From Gavia stellata (lineage: Eukaryota; Chordata; Aves; Gaviiformes; Gaviidae), in NCBI RefSeq assembly GCF_030936135.1, contig NC_082597.1, positions 48,491,095 to 48,555,094 on the forward strand: 64,000 bases of DNA, given 5' to 3'. Within the stretch, counting starts at the first letter, position 1, and the number at the start of each line of letters is the position of its first letter. This document shows, piece after piece, positions 40,438 through 53,500 of this stretch. The notes under the pieces were generated by a model. The model was not told the DNA's origin and did no database searches. It worked only from the letters and a program-made list of their open reading frames with translations. Both the position numbers and the translations under genes were made by a program.

Positions 40438-41223
40438 GATATGCAAAGTCGTCTCTAAGTGCTAAGTTCTTCTAGATTTCACTCTCTAAAATACATGAAG
40501 TATGGTTTAAGTGAACATGCCAATCGAGGAACTGTTCCAGTTTTAAAGTTTCCTATCCGTAAAGCTTCCTTGCACACTAGAACTTGTATAATAAAGGGCG
40601 TCTGATTTCCGTGGGGAGGATTAAAAGAAGCATGGAGGTTGGGAGGAAACGAGAAGACTGTGGTTCGTTGCACCACTGCGGCTCTTGCCTCTACCTGAAA
40701 TTGTAAGGAAACTTTGTATTAAACTAGGCGAGACTCTACAGCTAGATTTTTACATTCATCCGCAGTAGTTAATTGAGGACTTTAAATAGTGTCTTTGGAT
40801 ATAAAATTTCCCTGGTGGCAAATGAGAATTCGTACCTTTCCTTTTATGTAGTTGATTCTGCTGGTTTTATCCCTCTGGAAACTCCAGGGCCACCCTATCC
40901 GTGGGCCAGGCTGGATGGACAACCCAACAAGCAGGCTGCAAAAAGGTTTAAACGATTCTAGTATCTCAGGACTTATTTTCACGTCGTGTTAGTTTAAAGC
41001 AGCGGGGGGGGTCTGTCATGCAGCGAGTGTGTGAAAGCACAGAAATGCAATCTTTAGGGCCTCGCTGCATGAAGTGTTGAATATCCTCAGTAGCCTTTGA
41101 CTCCGCTCTGGGGCCCTAATGACAGAGACAACCAGGCAGAAGGGGATGAAGTAGTCTAACAGGGGATGCACCTGTGATCTGGAAAACAGGCATGTATTTT
41201 TATTACTTTCGTGGACCTTGGTG

Positions 41224-41319
41224 CCTTTGAAGCTGTGGAAGGGAGCGGTAAGGTCTCCCCTCAGCCTCCTTTTCTCCAGGCTAAAGAACCCCCGTTCCCT
41301 GAGCCCCAGCACGGCACAG
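41224..41319 (-). mobile_element. CR1 LINE scrap (unit 4)
   Basis: Same fragment as at 285-380, carried by the unit duplication. Confidence 0.75.
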
Positions 41320-41532
41320 CACAGCCTGCGCCTGCACAGGCTCGCTGTGTTGTGGATCGGTCACTCCTCCATGCACAGGGCGCTGCCGGTTATGGGGTCG
41401 GGGGTGGGAATGGGAGAGAGGAAGATGCTTTGTTGATCTGAGGTGCAGAGGTTTCTGCAAATAACTTCAAAGTTGAACGATGAGTTCAAAAAAGGCATAC
41501 TTCATGCTTGTCAAGCCAACGTAGTCAAAGCT

Positions 41533-42940
41533 CACAGAATCACAGAATGATAGGGGTTGGGAGGGACCTCTGGAGATCATCTAGTCCAACCCCCCCGCCA
41601 GGGCAGGTTCACAGGTTCATTCCAGATTGCACAGGAATGCGTCCAGGCGAGTTCTGAATATCTCCAGAGAAGGAGACTCCACAACCTCTCTGGGCAGCTT
41701 GTGCCAGTGCTCTGCCACCCTCAAAGTAAAGAAGTTCCTCCTCATGTTTAGATGGAACTTCCTGTGATGAAGTTTGTGCCCGTTACCTCTCGTCCTGTCG
41801 CTGGGCACCACGGAAAAAAGACTGGCCCCATCCTCCTGGCACCCACCCCTTAAGTATTTATCAGCATTAATAAGATCCCCCCTCAGTCTTCTCTTCTCCA
41901 GACTAAAAAGACCCAAGTCCCTCAGCCTTTCCTCATAAGAAAGATGTTCCAGTCCCCTAATCATCTTCGCAGCCCTTTGCTGTACCCTCCCCAGCAGTTC
42001 CCTGTCCTTCTTGAACTGGGGAGCCCAGAACTGGACACAGTACTCCAGGTGCGGCCTCACCAGGGCAGGGCAGAGCAGAGTGGGAGGATAACCTCCTTCG
42101 GCCTGCTAGCCACACTCTTCTTGATGCACCCCAGGATGCCGTTGGCCTTCTTGGCCACAAGGGCACATTGCTGGCTCATGGTCATCCCGTTGTCCCTCAG
42201 GACTCCCAGGTCCCTTTCCACAGAGCTGCTCTCCAGCAGGTCAGCCCCTGACCTGTACTGATGCATGGGGTTATTCCGCCCCAGGTGCAGTACCCTACAC
42301 TTGCCTTTGTTGAATTTCATGAGGTTCCTCTCTGCCCAACTCTCCAGCCCGTCCAGGTCACGCTGAATGGCAGCGCAGCCTTCCGGTGTGTCAGCCACTC
42401 CTCCCAGTTTCCTGGCTCTTCCTTCTTGCCCTTTTTGAAGACTGGAGTGACATGGGCTTTCCTCCAGTCCTCAGGCACCTCACCTCACCTGTTCTCCAGG
42501 ACCTTTCAGAGATGATGGAGAGTGGCCCAGCAATGACTTCTGCCAGCTCCCTCAGCGCTCGCGGGTGCATCCCATCAGGACCCATGGACTTGTGGGTGTC
42601 CGGTTTACTTAACTGGTCTCTAACTTGATCCTCCTCAACCAAGGGGAAGTCTTCCTTCTTCCAGACTTTCTCTGTTACCTGCAAAGTCTGGGACTCCTGA
42701 GGGCTGGCCGGAGCAGTGAAGACTGAAGCCAAGAAGGCATTCAGTAACTCTGCCTTCTCTGCATCGTCTGTCACCACGGCACCTGTCTCATTCAACAGCG
42801 GGCCCACATTTTCTCTAGTTTTCCTTTTGCCTCCAATGCACTTGAAGTAACCCTTCCTGTTGACCTTGACATCCCTTGCCAGGTTTAATTCACAGGAGGC
42901 CTTGGCCTTCCTCGTTTCATCAGCTCAGCGGAATTTATTT
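41533..42940 (-). mobile_element. CR1-A LINE, antisense, long form (unit 4)
   Basis: Same long form as unit 3, with a few substitutions, including a Gly-to-Arg change in the VERDLGVL region. The RT core is missing as in unit 3. Confidence 0.93.
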
Positions 42941-43008
42941 GAACTGATGACAGTCCTCTTACAAGCAAGGGAAATAATGTCTCTAAAATATAATAATACA
43001 TCTTTGTT

Positions 43009-43027
43009 TTTATTAGCTACGTTTATT
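43009..43027 (-). terminator. Tandem polyA signals, gene copy 4
   Basis: The two AATAAA hexamers are kept. They sit 32 bases closer to the stop than in the other copies because one 3' repeat copy is missing. Confidence 0.5.
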
Positions 43028-43041
43028 GTACCTTTATAATA

Positions 43042-43105
43042 TACAAACAACTATTTTTAAACACAAATTTCCATACAAACAACTACTTTTAAACACAAAT
43101 TTACA
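43042..43105. repeat. 32-bp repeat x2 (unit 4)
   Basis: Only two copies, a clean loss of one 32-base unit, so the repeat varies in number within the array. Confidence 0.85.
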
Positions 43106-43156
43106 TTTTGGTCAGTTTCTAAACGTTAACAGTGTTCTTCCTCCCTCTTACTCGCT

Positions 43157-46100
43157 TCATCTCTTTCTCCTCTCTACGTAACCTTCTCCTTTTCTCCTCA
43201 CTTCCATGTCTTCTCGGCTCTGTTGTCAAAATAGATGTACAGAACATTTTGTGCATAATTTATCAGAGTAAAACTCTGTCCTCTTTCAGAAACATTTTAA
43301 GAGACACAAGATGGAGGTTCTAATCTCTGCTTTCAAGTCAGCTGTAAAATGTATTAATGGTCCTAAGGGCATCGTGTGCATGTTTCGTAGCCTGAGTCCC
43401 CTTACGAATTTGGACCTCGGCTGATCATCGTTCAGCTGTTGCAGATGCTTCCCGAGCAAGCAAGCAGAGAGAGAAATAGATCACACTCCTGTAGTCTCTA
43501 CTGTGCTTTGTCCAGTGCCACAAGCCAAAACACGCTTCTTGTAGCTCCTCACTTTAAAGGCAGGTACAGAGTTTGCTTTCATAGCGGTAATACTGTGACA
43601 AATTAGATAGTCAGACAGGCAAAATTACATGTCCGCAAACAAACGAAACCATTAACTGCTCTTTCAGACTACTCGGCGTTGCTTAGAATCTTGCGGGTTT
43701 TGGTTGGGCAAGTTTTCAGAGCCATTTCACGTTTTCTAGGTGGGGAGAGACATGTCACTTTTACTGACAAGACGGAATCGTAAAAATTTCTATCAAACAG
43801 TTACCTGAATGGTTGTTTGAAACTTAGAGAACGTTTTTGCTCGTGGATTTCTTTTCCTCCAAGTTGGTGCATTGTAAGATCCTGAAGTATATTTGTCTAT
43901 AGAAAAAACATATACATTGTTTCTTAATATCAGGGGCAGTTTGAGGGAAGACTCCCTTAGCCTGATAATGTGAATTAAGTATTGCGTTAGCTGAAGTATC
44001 AATGAATGGACCAGGTGACTCACGCATCACCTCGGAAATACAAGTTAGGGTTAAATACAGACTCCCTCTCTGGCACTTTAAACATCATTTGTAACCTTGC
44101 AGCGTTTCCGTCAGGCTCGCAGGATCTTCCAATGAGGCGATTCTGCCACGGACATCCTTGCCTTGAACAAAGTGAATGTTCCTGTGTTGAAAATCTTCCC
44201 AAAGGCATCAATTGCTTTTAGATTAAACAAACCCATAGTCCAATCTCCTGTTCTATCTCTGCTTGTGAAAGCACTAGATGCAAGGCAGTATGGTGTTTTT
44301 GTGCTAGGCAGTTGATTTTGCATTAGAGTATGCTGCCTAATGACTAACCATTTTCTGTAAAATCTGGTTCAACGTCATTGTTATTAACACTCTGGCTTTC
44401 TGTTAATTCCAGCTTAATTCCATTAATTCACATTCTTAATTCCACAAGAAGCCTAAAATCTTCAGTTTATACACAAGATGTAAGAATTACCGTAGTTTTC
44501 CCTTTGGGTCCAAACTCTTCTGTTTGTGTCAAGCTGATTCTTTTGTTTGGAGCATTTCCCACCATATGGCTCAGGTTCTGCTGAAAAGAAAGGTAGCAAA
44601 AATGGTAAAGGTCGTTCTTCTGAAAATTAGGAAATATGTAATAATTAAGTCCCTTTCACATTGGAATACTTGGATGCAATTGGTCCTTTTTCCCAAGGTA
44701 GTGCCTCGTGTCTTTTCCCTTCAACAAATGTGTTCCTCTGCGCCACAGAGCAGTCACCTCCTACAGGAAAGGAGTCTCACAAAGTTACCTGTACTCAAGA
44801 GCACCCTGAGAAATGTGAACAGTGCACAGAGCCTGCTCTTCTTATAATTACATTAAGTTTTTAACTGAAATGAATACAAAAATGCAAAGAATACAGTGAA
44901 ACCAAACAGCTGATTCATTAAGGCTCACAAAAAATTAGAGACACAGTCCATTTAAAAAGCTTTAAATACAGAGGGGTATGAACGGAGGTTCAATTATGGA
45001 ATTGTTTCTCAGTGGTAACTGTTTCTTACTGAGAGTAAAGAACACCTACAAGAAAGATACAATTTGTGCATAAAGGTGGGAGGAAAAGAAGTAGCATGTG
45101 AGATACATTTGTACTGTGCAATGCAGTTCTGGAGCTAGAAGATGCGTGCCGGTTTGCTCAAAGCTAGAGCAAGCATCCCTAACGTGGTACTGCATTATTT
45201 TGCATTGACAAACCAAGGGGAAAAAAGACGACTACAACAATTACGGCTGTTTTTACCACTAATAAATGTTTATGAAGAAAAAGGATTAAATACCACTAAG
45301 TATTAAGTACATGCAAGGAGAACGGGGCATTCTTCCACCTTGATGACATGATTCTATACTGAACTCAATGGGGCAAAACACTGTGTCTTCTTTAAGATCA
45401 AGCGAGTGTGTGCAGAGGGGTCAGCTCCCTTACACAAGATGCAGGACTGCAGCTTTAATATTTCTCTGTATGATAACTGAAAAATACAAAGCCTTTTCAT
45501 CTGAACTAGGGATAGTCTCACAAACATAACGGTTCTGAAAGCATTTTAACTTGTACGCATTTCTACGCTTGCGTTTTTGCATCATCCTACTCAAATCTGT
45601 TTTACATAATTATCAAGATTTTATCCCTAAGATTTACACAAAATAAGCAACAGTATTGTTTTTTTAGTAAAAGTAGCAGGTCATATTTCTGCTTGGCAGT
45701 TTTTGATGACTGATCTACTGACTACTCTGGTGTCTTGTTATAGTAAGAACCTAACTCTCTGCTAAAATGGAATTACGTTATTACTTATTCACTAAAAAAA
45801 CTACTACAGATTTTTTTCAGTCATGCCACTTGGCCAGGAATGAAGGAGAAGCATAATAAGGGAGGTAAATATTTATTAATTTGTATTTCTTTCACCTTAA
45901 TTATGTTGGATAAAGCCCAACATTTGAAACAAAATGGAACTCTCTCGTTCTTACCTTTCAGAAAACACTTAAAGGGGATATTTATTTACTCTAAATTTAG
46001 TTCTAGAAAAGTTTGATGTGTCGCTACATTTCGTCATCTGGACACCCAAGAGAGCCAGCAGAGAGCGTGGAGCACCTCTGGGGAAGTGACTCATCTCGCC

Positions 46101-48006
46101 TTTCGCTGGCGCTATCTTATGATGCAGTAAACAGCCCCATAGGAGTGCCTGTCTCAGTAAACAGCCCCATAAGAGTGCCTGTCTTTCTCCATTGACAACA
46201 GAGAGCCCAGATGAGAGACTTAAACTACATTCCTGACCTTAGGATGGTTAAAATTAGACTACATAAATCTGGACCGTGAAGTAAAATTATACGAAAGACC
46301 TACGCTCTTATACGAAAGACCTACGCTCTTTGTAACATGCTCTCTTCTGTTGTCACTAAATTAAGAAAGGGGGGAGGAGGGGCAAACTGTGTAATAGTTT
46401 CTCCCTGTAACAGTAAGTTTAAAAGCGGTAAACGTTGTCCAAGATGAAAAGTACTTGCCTTTCTGCAAGTCTCGCTCGGTAGCTTCCAAGGGTGATAGCT
46501 CATTTTCCCGAGGTGAAGACACAGTTCTTCTTGATTGGTGTTTGTGAGGGTACCGAATCCTGTAATACTCTCCTAAACATTCACGAGGAGGGAAAAAAAA
46601 AAAAAAAAAACAACGTTTACTATAGTGGCATCATTGCTGTTGAGGGAGGAGTGACTAATTTCAGATTTACCAGATGTATAGCATATTTCCTTTATTGCTC
46701 TTTCCTCTTGAATGTCTTCAGCAGTCTTAGGCACCCGATTAGAAACATCTGTAGGAAATATTTTTAAAAGATTTTACTAGATAGCTATACAAAGACCTGC
46801 AACAATTCTTAATAATCAAAGACCATAGTGAATTTCGTTTCGGTCACGATTTGTTTTTTTCTGACTGCAACCTCTGCTTCTGGACAGAAAAGTGATTCCT
46901 TAACAGTAGGTGTTTCCAAGTGCAATAAGAATTGCAGTTACAAGACATATTAAGAAGCAAATGCTTGTGGATTTAACATGATTCAGAAACATCTTCAGGA
47001 CTCATTTGCAAAATAAGCCGTCATTTACACCCAAAAGGAAATCTTCTGATTAAACCTGTCATCAGGGAGTGCTTGTGACGAAACCTCTGCCCAACTATCC
47101 TGTAATGTCTGCCGGCAGAGCTGGCATTACATCACTTTTTACATTGTTTAAATTAATGTGGCTTACTCAGCCTAAAACCGAGTTAGAAACCACGAACAGG
47201 CAGCCCTGCCCGCCAACCTGGAGGGCAGGGGGATGGTGCAAAGCAACTTGGGGCTGCCTGAGAACTAGCGGGGTAATTTGCGGAGTGAACGCGTGAGAGT
47301 AGGCCGTTCTCTCACTTTCCCTCGCTGGGAACGGGCAATTGGTTCCTTCCCTAGGAATCTCTCATCTCAAGGGAGATACAGTCACAGCTTAGAAGTACCT
47401 CCTAAGCTTGTAAACTTGTAGTTTTGTCCCCAAATTTTGAGAAATTTTGAAGGGTCTTTAGTGTCCATCTGAATTGTGGATCACATTTTAAACTCTATTA
47501 AATGAAAAAGAGCTATGTGAATTAGCTGGAAACTATTTCAAAAACTTGTCAACAACTCGCTTCTAAAAATGTAATGGTTATTATAATAAATCGGTTGCGA
47601 AGTACATTGCAAGAGTCGAAAAAACCCATTCTAGTTCCTTGTAAAAGGAAGAAAAAAACTGTTTACAGTTCTCTTCCTCTTCATCGTCCTCTTCATCCTC
47701 TTCGCTGTTGACATTTATAATCAGTGGAGGGTGAATTGGTGGTAAAATATTCTGTCGCTTTCTGAGTGATACTTGACGAAGGGTTGGATGTAGAATCCCT
47801 TCTTGGACACCCTCTTGCAATGGGACATCTGCAGAAAAGAACATCAAATTTATTTTTTTTAAGGAGGGAACTAGAACATGAAATCCAGGTTCAGACCAGC
47901 AGGTATGGGTTTGAAATCATTATGGCGTTGAAGGAATCATTAAATAGACTGATTGTGCCTTTTAGGCAACACCTTCTGCGGAGGTTGGCAAACGAGCATC
48001 TTCCAA
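43157..48006 (-). pseudogene. Candidate gene, copy 4: lacks first coding exon and promoter island
   Basis: Exons 2-5 are present at 47973-48006, 47667-47828 and 43805-43896, with a terminal exon starting at 43219 and a stop at 43157. Splice sites and frame are intact, and exon 3 reads RQVSLRKRQ in the variable stretch. Upstream on the minus strand, the unit is cut at 49260, so exon 1, the LTR and the CpG island are absent. The next sequence upstream is the 3' end of copy 5. These exons could be expressed only by read-through from copy 5 or from a new promoter. I therefore call it a truncated copy rather than a working gene. Confidence 0.5.
46287..46328. repeat. 21-bp duplication at a 148-bp deletion scar (unit 4)
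   Basis: Two perfect copies of TTATACGAAAGACCTACGCTC. They mark the point where the bases matching 4531-4678 of unit 1 were lost, joined at a TA microhomology. Only unit 5 shares this scar. Confidence 0.9.
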
Positions 48007-48294
48007 CTACAGAAAGTATGAGAAAACAGAGAGATACTTACAACATAGGGAAACGTGTGATTAGTAATACCTGGGCTGAAGTGAGTAAATGAGTTTAGGA
48101 CCCCACCTGTGAAAATATTTTAAACATGCTGAATAATAGGCAGGCCTGTATCACTCCCCATGGCATCGATTTTGAAGAATTTAGCAGTGCTAAGCAGAGG
48201 ATTACCCATTTTTAGCTTGTAGACATTTTTCTCTATCAACATTTTCTGAATCACAACTCTCTTTACTGAGTACAAACTGTAGATTTTGAGAAAG

Positions 48295-49186
48295 AAGATG
48301 AAGTTCCTGGACAGGCTGGATCGATGGGCTGAGGCCAACCGGATGAAGTTCAATAAGGCCAAGTGCCGGGTTCTACACTTTGGCCACAACAACCCCAGGC
48401 AACGCTACAGGCTTGGGGAGGAGTGGCTGGAAAGCTCCCCCGCAGAAAAGGACCTGGGGGTGTTGATCGACACCCGGCTGAATATGAGCCAGCAGTGTGC
48501 CCAGGTGGCCAAGAAGGCCAATGGCATCCTGGCTTGTATCAGAAATGGTGTGGCCAGCAGGAGCAGGGAGGTGATCATGCCTCTGTACTCGGTGCTGGTG
48601 AGGCCGCACCTCGAATACTGTGTTCAGTTTTGGGCCCCTCACTACAAGAAAGACATTGAGGTGCTGGAGCGTGTCCAGAGAAGGGCGACGAAGCTGGTGA
48701 GGGGTCTGGAACACAAGTCTTATGAGGAGCGGCTGAGGGAGCTGGGGTTGTTCAGTCTGGAGAAGAGGAGGCTGAGGGGAGACCTTATCGCTCTCTACAA
48801 CTACCTGAAAGGAGGTTGCAGAGAGGTGGCTGTTGGTCTCTTCTCCCAAGTGACTAGTGACAGGACTAGAGGAAATGGCCTCAAGTTGCGCCAGGGGAGG
48901 TTCAGGCTAGATATTAGGAAAAAGTTCTTTACTGAGAGAGTAGTGAAACATTGGAATAGGCTGCCCAGGGAGGTGGTAGAGTCACCCTCCCTGGAGGTAT
49001 TCAAGGAGCGTGTGGATGTGGCATTGTGGGATGTAGCTTGATGGACATGGTGCTGTGTGGTGTTGGGTGGGTTGTGGCTTGTTGTTGTTGTGTGGCGTGG
49101 TTTTGGTTTTTTTTTTTTTTTTTCTCGAGGTTGGACTCGATGATCTTACAGGTCTTTTCCAACCGTAGTGATTCTGTGATTCTGTG
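48295..49186 (+). mobile_element. CR1-B LINE, sense (unit 4)
   Basis: Same insertion, open frame 48286-49041, with protein states as in unit 3. Its 3' end is only about 74 bases from the unit 4/5 junction, where an inverted CR1 copy begins. Confidence 0.95.
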
Positions 49187-49300
49187 AAAATCATTTACGC
49201 TTAATTAGAAGGAAATCAGCAAAGATATTCTTTTCCTTAGGAATTTATATCTACCCACGACCTCTGGAGATCATCTAGACCCAAGTCCCTCAGCCTTTCC
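49187..49300. other. Rearrangement junction between units 4 and 5
   Basis: Unit 4 sequence runs to CTACCCACGA at 49260. Next come 18 bases matching the CR1-A 3' region (41567-41584 in unit 4 numbering), then sequence matching 41911 onward. The first join shares GAC and the second shares AG. Relative to two full units this removes about 6.6 kb. Confidence 0.9.
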
Positions 49301-50308
49301 TCATAAGAAAGATGTTCCAGTCCCCTAATCATCTTCGCAGCCCTTTGCTGTACCCTCCCCAGCAGTTCCCTGTCCTTCTTGAACTGGGGAGCCCAGAACT
49401 GGACACAGTACTCCAGGTGCGGCCTCACCAGGGCAGGGCAGAGCAGAGTGGGAGGATAACCTCCTTCGGCCTGCTAGCCACACTCTTCTTGATGCACCCC
49501 AGGATGCCGTTGGCCTTCTTGGCCACAAGGGCACATTGCTGGCTCATGGTCATCCCGTTGTCCCCCAGGACTCCCAGGTCCCTTTCCACAGAGCTGCTCT
49601 CCAGCAGGTCAGCCCCTGACCTGTACTGATGCATGGGGTTATTCCGCCCCAGGTGCAGTACCCTACGTTTGCCTTTGTTGAATTTCATGAGGTTCCTCTC
49701 TGCCCAACTCTCCAGCCCGTCCAGGTCACGCTGAATGGCAGCGCAGCCTTCCGGTGTGTCAGCCACTCCTCCCAGTTTCCTGGCTCTTCCTTCTTGCCCT
49801 TTTTGAAGACTGGAGTGACATGGGCTTTCCTCCAGTCCTCAGGCACCTCACCTCACCTGTTCTCCAGGACCTTTCAGAGATGATGGAGAGTGGCCCAGCA
49901 ATGACTTCTGCCAGCTCCCTCAGCGCTCGCGGGTGCATCCCATCAGGACCCATGGACTTGTGGGTGTCCGGTTTACTTAACTGGTCTCTAACTTGATCCT
50001 CCTCAACCAAGGGGAAGTCTTCCTTCTTCCAGACTTTCTCTGTTACCTGCAAAGTCTGGGACTCCTGAGGGCTGGCCGGAGCAGTGAAGACTGAAGCCAA
50101 GAAGGCATTCAGTAACTCTGCCTTCTCTGCATCGTCTGTCACCACGGCACCTGTCTCATTCAACAGCGGGCCCACATTTTCTCTAGTTTTCCTTTTGCCT
50201 CCAATGCACTTGAAGTAACCCTTCCTGTTGACCTTGACATCCCTTGCCAGGTTTAATTCACAGGAGGCCTTGGCCTTCCTCGTTTCATCAGCTCAGCGGA
50301 ATTTATTT
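49261..50308 (-). mobile_element. CR1-A LINE, antisense, 3' part lost (unit 5)
   Basis: Begins with 18 bases from near the CR1-A 3' end (CCTCTGGAGATCATCTAG), then skips about 326 bases of the element and continues at ACCCAAGTCCCTC to the normal 5' boundary. The octamer end is gone. This is the right side of the unit 4/5 junction. Confidence 0.93.
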
Positions 50309-50376
50309 GAACTGATGACAGTCCTCTTACAAGCAAGGGAAATAATGTCTCTAAAATATAATAATACATCTTTGTT

Positions 50377-50395
50377 TTTATTAGCTACGTTTATT
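50377..50395 (-). terminator. Tandem polyA signals, gene copy 5
   Basis: Two AATAAA hexamers on the minus strand, in the same arrangement as in copy 1. Confidence 0.55.
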
Positions 50396-50409
50396 GTACC
50401 TTTATAATA

Positions 50410-50505
50410 TACAAACAACTATTTTTAAACACAAATTTCCATACAAACAACTACTTTTAAACACAAATTTCCATACAAACAACTACTTTTAAACACAAAT
50501 TTACA
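50410..50505. repeat. 32-bp repeat x3 (unit 5)
   Basis: Three copies, unlike unit 4, although the surrounding sequence is most like unit 4. Confidence 0.85.
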
Positions 50506-50556
50506 TTTTGGTCAGTTTCTAAACGTTAACAGTGTTCTTCCTCCCTCTTACTCGCT

Positions 50557-53500
50557 TCATCTCTTTCTCCTCTCTACGTAACCTTCTCCTTTTCTCCTCA
50601 CTTCCATGTCTTCTCGGCTCTGTTGTCAAAATAGATGTACAGAACATTTTGTGCATAATTTATCAGAGTAAAACTCTGTGCTCTTTCAGAAACATTTTAA
50701 GAGACACAAGATGGAGGTTCTAATCTCTGCTTTCAAGTCAGCTGTAAAATGTATTAATGGTCCTAAGGGCATCGTGTGCATGTTTCGTAGCCTGAGTCCC
50801 CTTACAAATTTGGACCTCGGCTGATCATCGTTCAGCTGTTGCAGATGCTTCCCGAGCAAGCAAGCAGAGAGAGAAATAGATCACACTCCTGTAGTCTCTA
50901 CTGTGCTTTGTCCAGTGCCACAAGCCAAAACACGCTTCTTGTAGCTCCTCACTTTAAAGGCAGGTACAGAGTTTGCTTTCATAGCGGTAATACTGTGACA
51001 AATTAGATAGTCAGACAGGCAAAATTACATGTCCGCAAACAAACGAAACCATTAACTGCTCTTTCAGACTACTCGGCGTTGCTTAGAATCTTGCGGGTTT
51101 TGGTTGGGCAAGTTTTCAGAGCCATTTCACGTTTTCTAGGTGGGGAGAGACATGTCACTTTTACTGACAAGACGGAATCGTAAAAATTTCTATCAAACAG
51201 TTACCTGAATGGTTGTTTGAAACTTAGAGAACGTTTTTGCTCGTGGATTTCTTTTCCTCCAAGTTGGTGCATTGTAAGATCCTGAAGTATATTTGTCTAT
51301 AGAAAAAACATATACATTGTTTCTTAATATCAGGGGCAGTTTGAGGGAAGACTCCCTTAGCCTGATAACGTGAATTAAGTATCGCGTTAGCTGAAGTATC
51401 AATGAATGGTCCAGGTGACTCACGCATCACCTCGGAAATACAAGTTAGGGTTAAATACAGACTCCCTCTCTGGCACTTTAAACATCATTTGTAACCTTGC
51501 AGCGTTTCCGTCAGGCTCGCAGGATCTTCCAATGAGGCGATTCTGCCACGGACATCCTTGCCTTGAACAAAGTGAATGTTCCTGTGTTGAAAATCTTCCC
51601 AAAGGCATCAATTGCTTTTAGATTAAACGAACCCATAGTCCAATCTCCTGTTCTATCTCTGCTTGTGAAAGCACTAGATGCAAGGCAGTATGGTGTTTTT
51701 GTGCTAGGCAGTTGATTTTGCATCAGAGTATGCTGCCTAATGACTAACCATTTTCTGTAAAATCTGGTTCAACGTCATTGTTATTAACACTCTGGCTTTC
51801 TGTTAATTCCAGCTTAATTCCATTAATTCACATTCTTAATTCCACAAGAAGCCTAAAATCTTCAGTTTATACACAAGATGTAAGAATTACCGTAGTTTTC
51901 CCTTTGGGTCCAAACTCTTCTGTTTGTGTCAAGCTGATTCTTTTGTTTGGAGCATTTCCCACCATATGGCTCAGGTTCTGCTGAAAAGAAAGGTAGCGAA
52001 AATGGTAAAGGTCGTTCTTCTGAAAATTAGGAAATATGTAATAATTAAGTCCCTTTCACATTGGAATACTTGGATGCAATTGGTCCTTTTTCCCAAGGTA
52101 GTGCCTCGTGTCTTTTCCCTTCAACAAATGTGTTCCTCTGCGCCACAGAGCAGTCACCTCCTACAGGAAAGGAGTCTCACAAAGTTACCTGTACTCAAGA
52201 GCACCCTGAGAAATGTGAACAGTGCACAGAGCCTGCTCTTCTTATAATTACATTAAGTTTTTAACTGAAATGAATACAAAAATGCAAAGAATACAGTGAA
52301 ACCAAACAGCTGATTCATTAAGGCTCACAAAAAATTAGAGACACAGTCCATTTAAAAAGCTTTAAATACAGAGGGGTATGAACGGAGGTTCAATTATGGA
52401 ATTGTTTCTCAGTGGTAACTGTTTCTTACTGAGAGTAAAGAACACCTACAAGAAAGATACAATTTGTGCATAAAGGTGGGAGGAAAAGAAGTAGCATGTG
52501 AGATACATTTGTACTGTGCAATACAGTTCTGGAGCTAGAAGATGCGTGCCAGTTTGCTCAAAGCTAGAGCAAGCATCCCTAACGTGGTACTGCATTATTT
52601 TGCATTGACAAACCAAGGGGAAAAAAGACGACTACAACAATTACGGCTGTTTTTACCACTAATAAATGTTTATGAAGAAAAAGGATTAAATACCACTAAG
52701 TATTAAGTAAATGCAAGGAGAACGGGGCATTCTTCCACCTTGATGACATGATTCTATACTGAACTCAATGGGGCAAAACACTGTGTCTTCTTTAAGATCA
52801 AGCGAGTGTGTGCAGAGGGGTCAGCTCCCTTACACAAGATGCAGGACTGCAGCTTTAATATTTCTCTGTATGATAACTGAAAAATACAAAGCCTTTTCAT
52901 CTGAACTAGGGATAGTCTCACAAACATAACGGTTCTGAAAGCATTTTAACTTGTACGCATTTCTACGCTTGCGTTTTTGCATCATCCTACTCAAATCTGT
53001 TTTACATAATTATCAAGATTTTATCCCTAAGATTTACACAAAATAAGCAACAGTATTGTTTTTTTAGTAAAAGTAGCAGGTCATATTTCTGCTTGGCAGT
53101 TTTTGATGACTGATCTACTGACTACTCTGGTGTCTTGTTATAGTAAGAACCTAACTCTCTGCTAAAATGGAATTACGTTATTACTTATTCACTAAAAAAA
53201 CTACTACAGATTTTTTTCAGTCATGCCACTTGGCCAGGAATGAAGGAGAAGCATAATAAGGGAGGTAAATATTTATTAATTTGTATTTCTTTCACCTTAA
53301 TTATGTTGGATAAAGCCCAACATTTGAAACAAAATGGAACTCTCTCGTTCTTACCTTTCAGAAAACACTTAAAGGGGATATTTATTTACTCTAAATTTAG
53401 TTCTAGAAAAGTTTGATGTGTCGCTACATTTCATCATCTGGACACCCAAGAGAGCCAGCAGAGAGCGTGGAGCACCTCTGGGGAAGTGACTCATCTCGCC

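Larger units (their letters stand above)
26771..40939. repeat. Array unit 3 (14,169 bp)
   Basis: Complete unit and the longest one. It keeps the longer CR1-A, including 28087-28772, which units 1 and 2 lost, so it is the best guide in this window to the ancestral unit. Its third gene exon carries a private combination of codon differences. Confidence 0.95.
40940..49260. repeat. Array unit 4, right part missing (8,321 bp)
   Basis: It matches unit 3 from its start through the sense CR1 copy, then stops about 74 bases beyond that CR1, where the other units continue with CGTTTGCAGC. The missing part holds the first coding exon of the gene, the LTR and the CpG island. It shares a 148-bp deletion and a 21-bp duplication with unit 5, and has only two copies of the 32-bp repeat. 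Confidence 0.95.
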
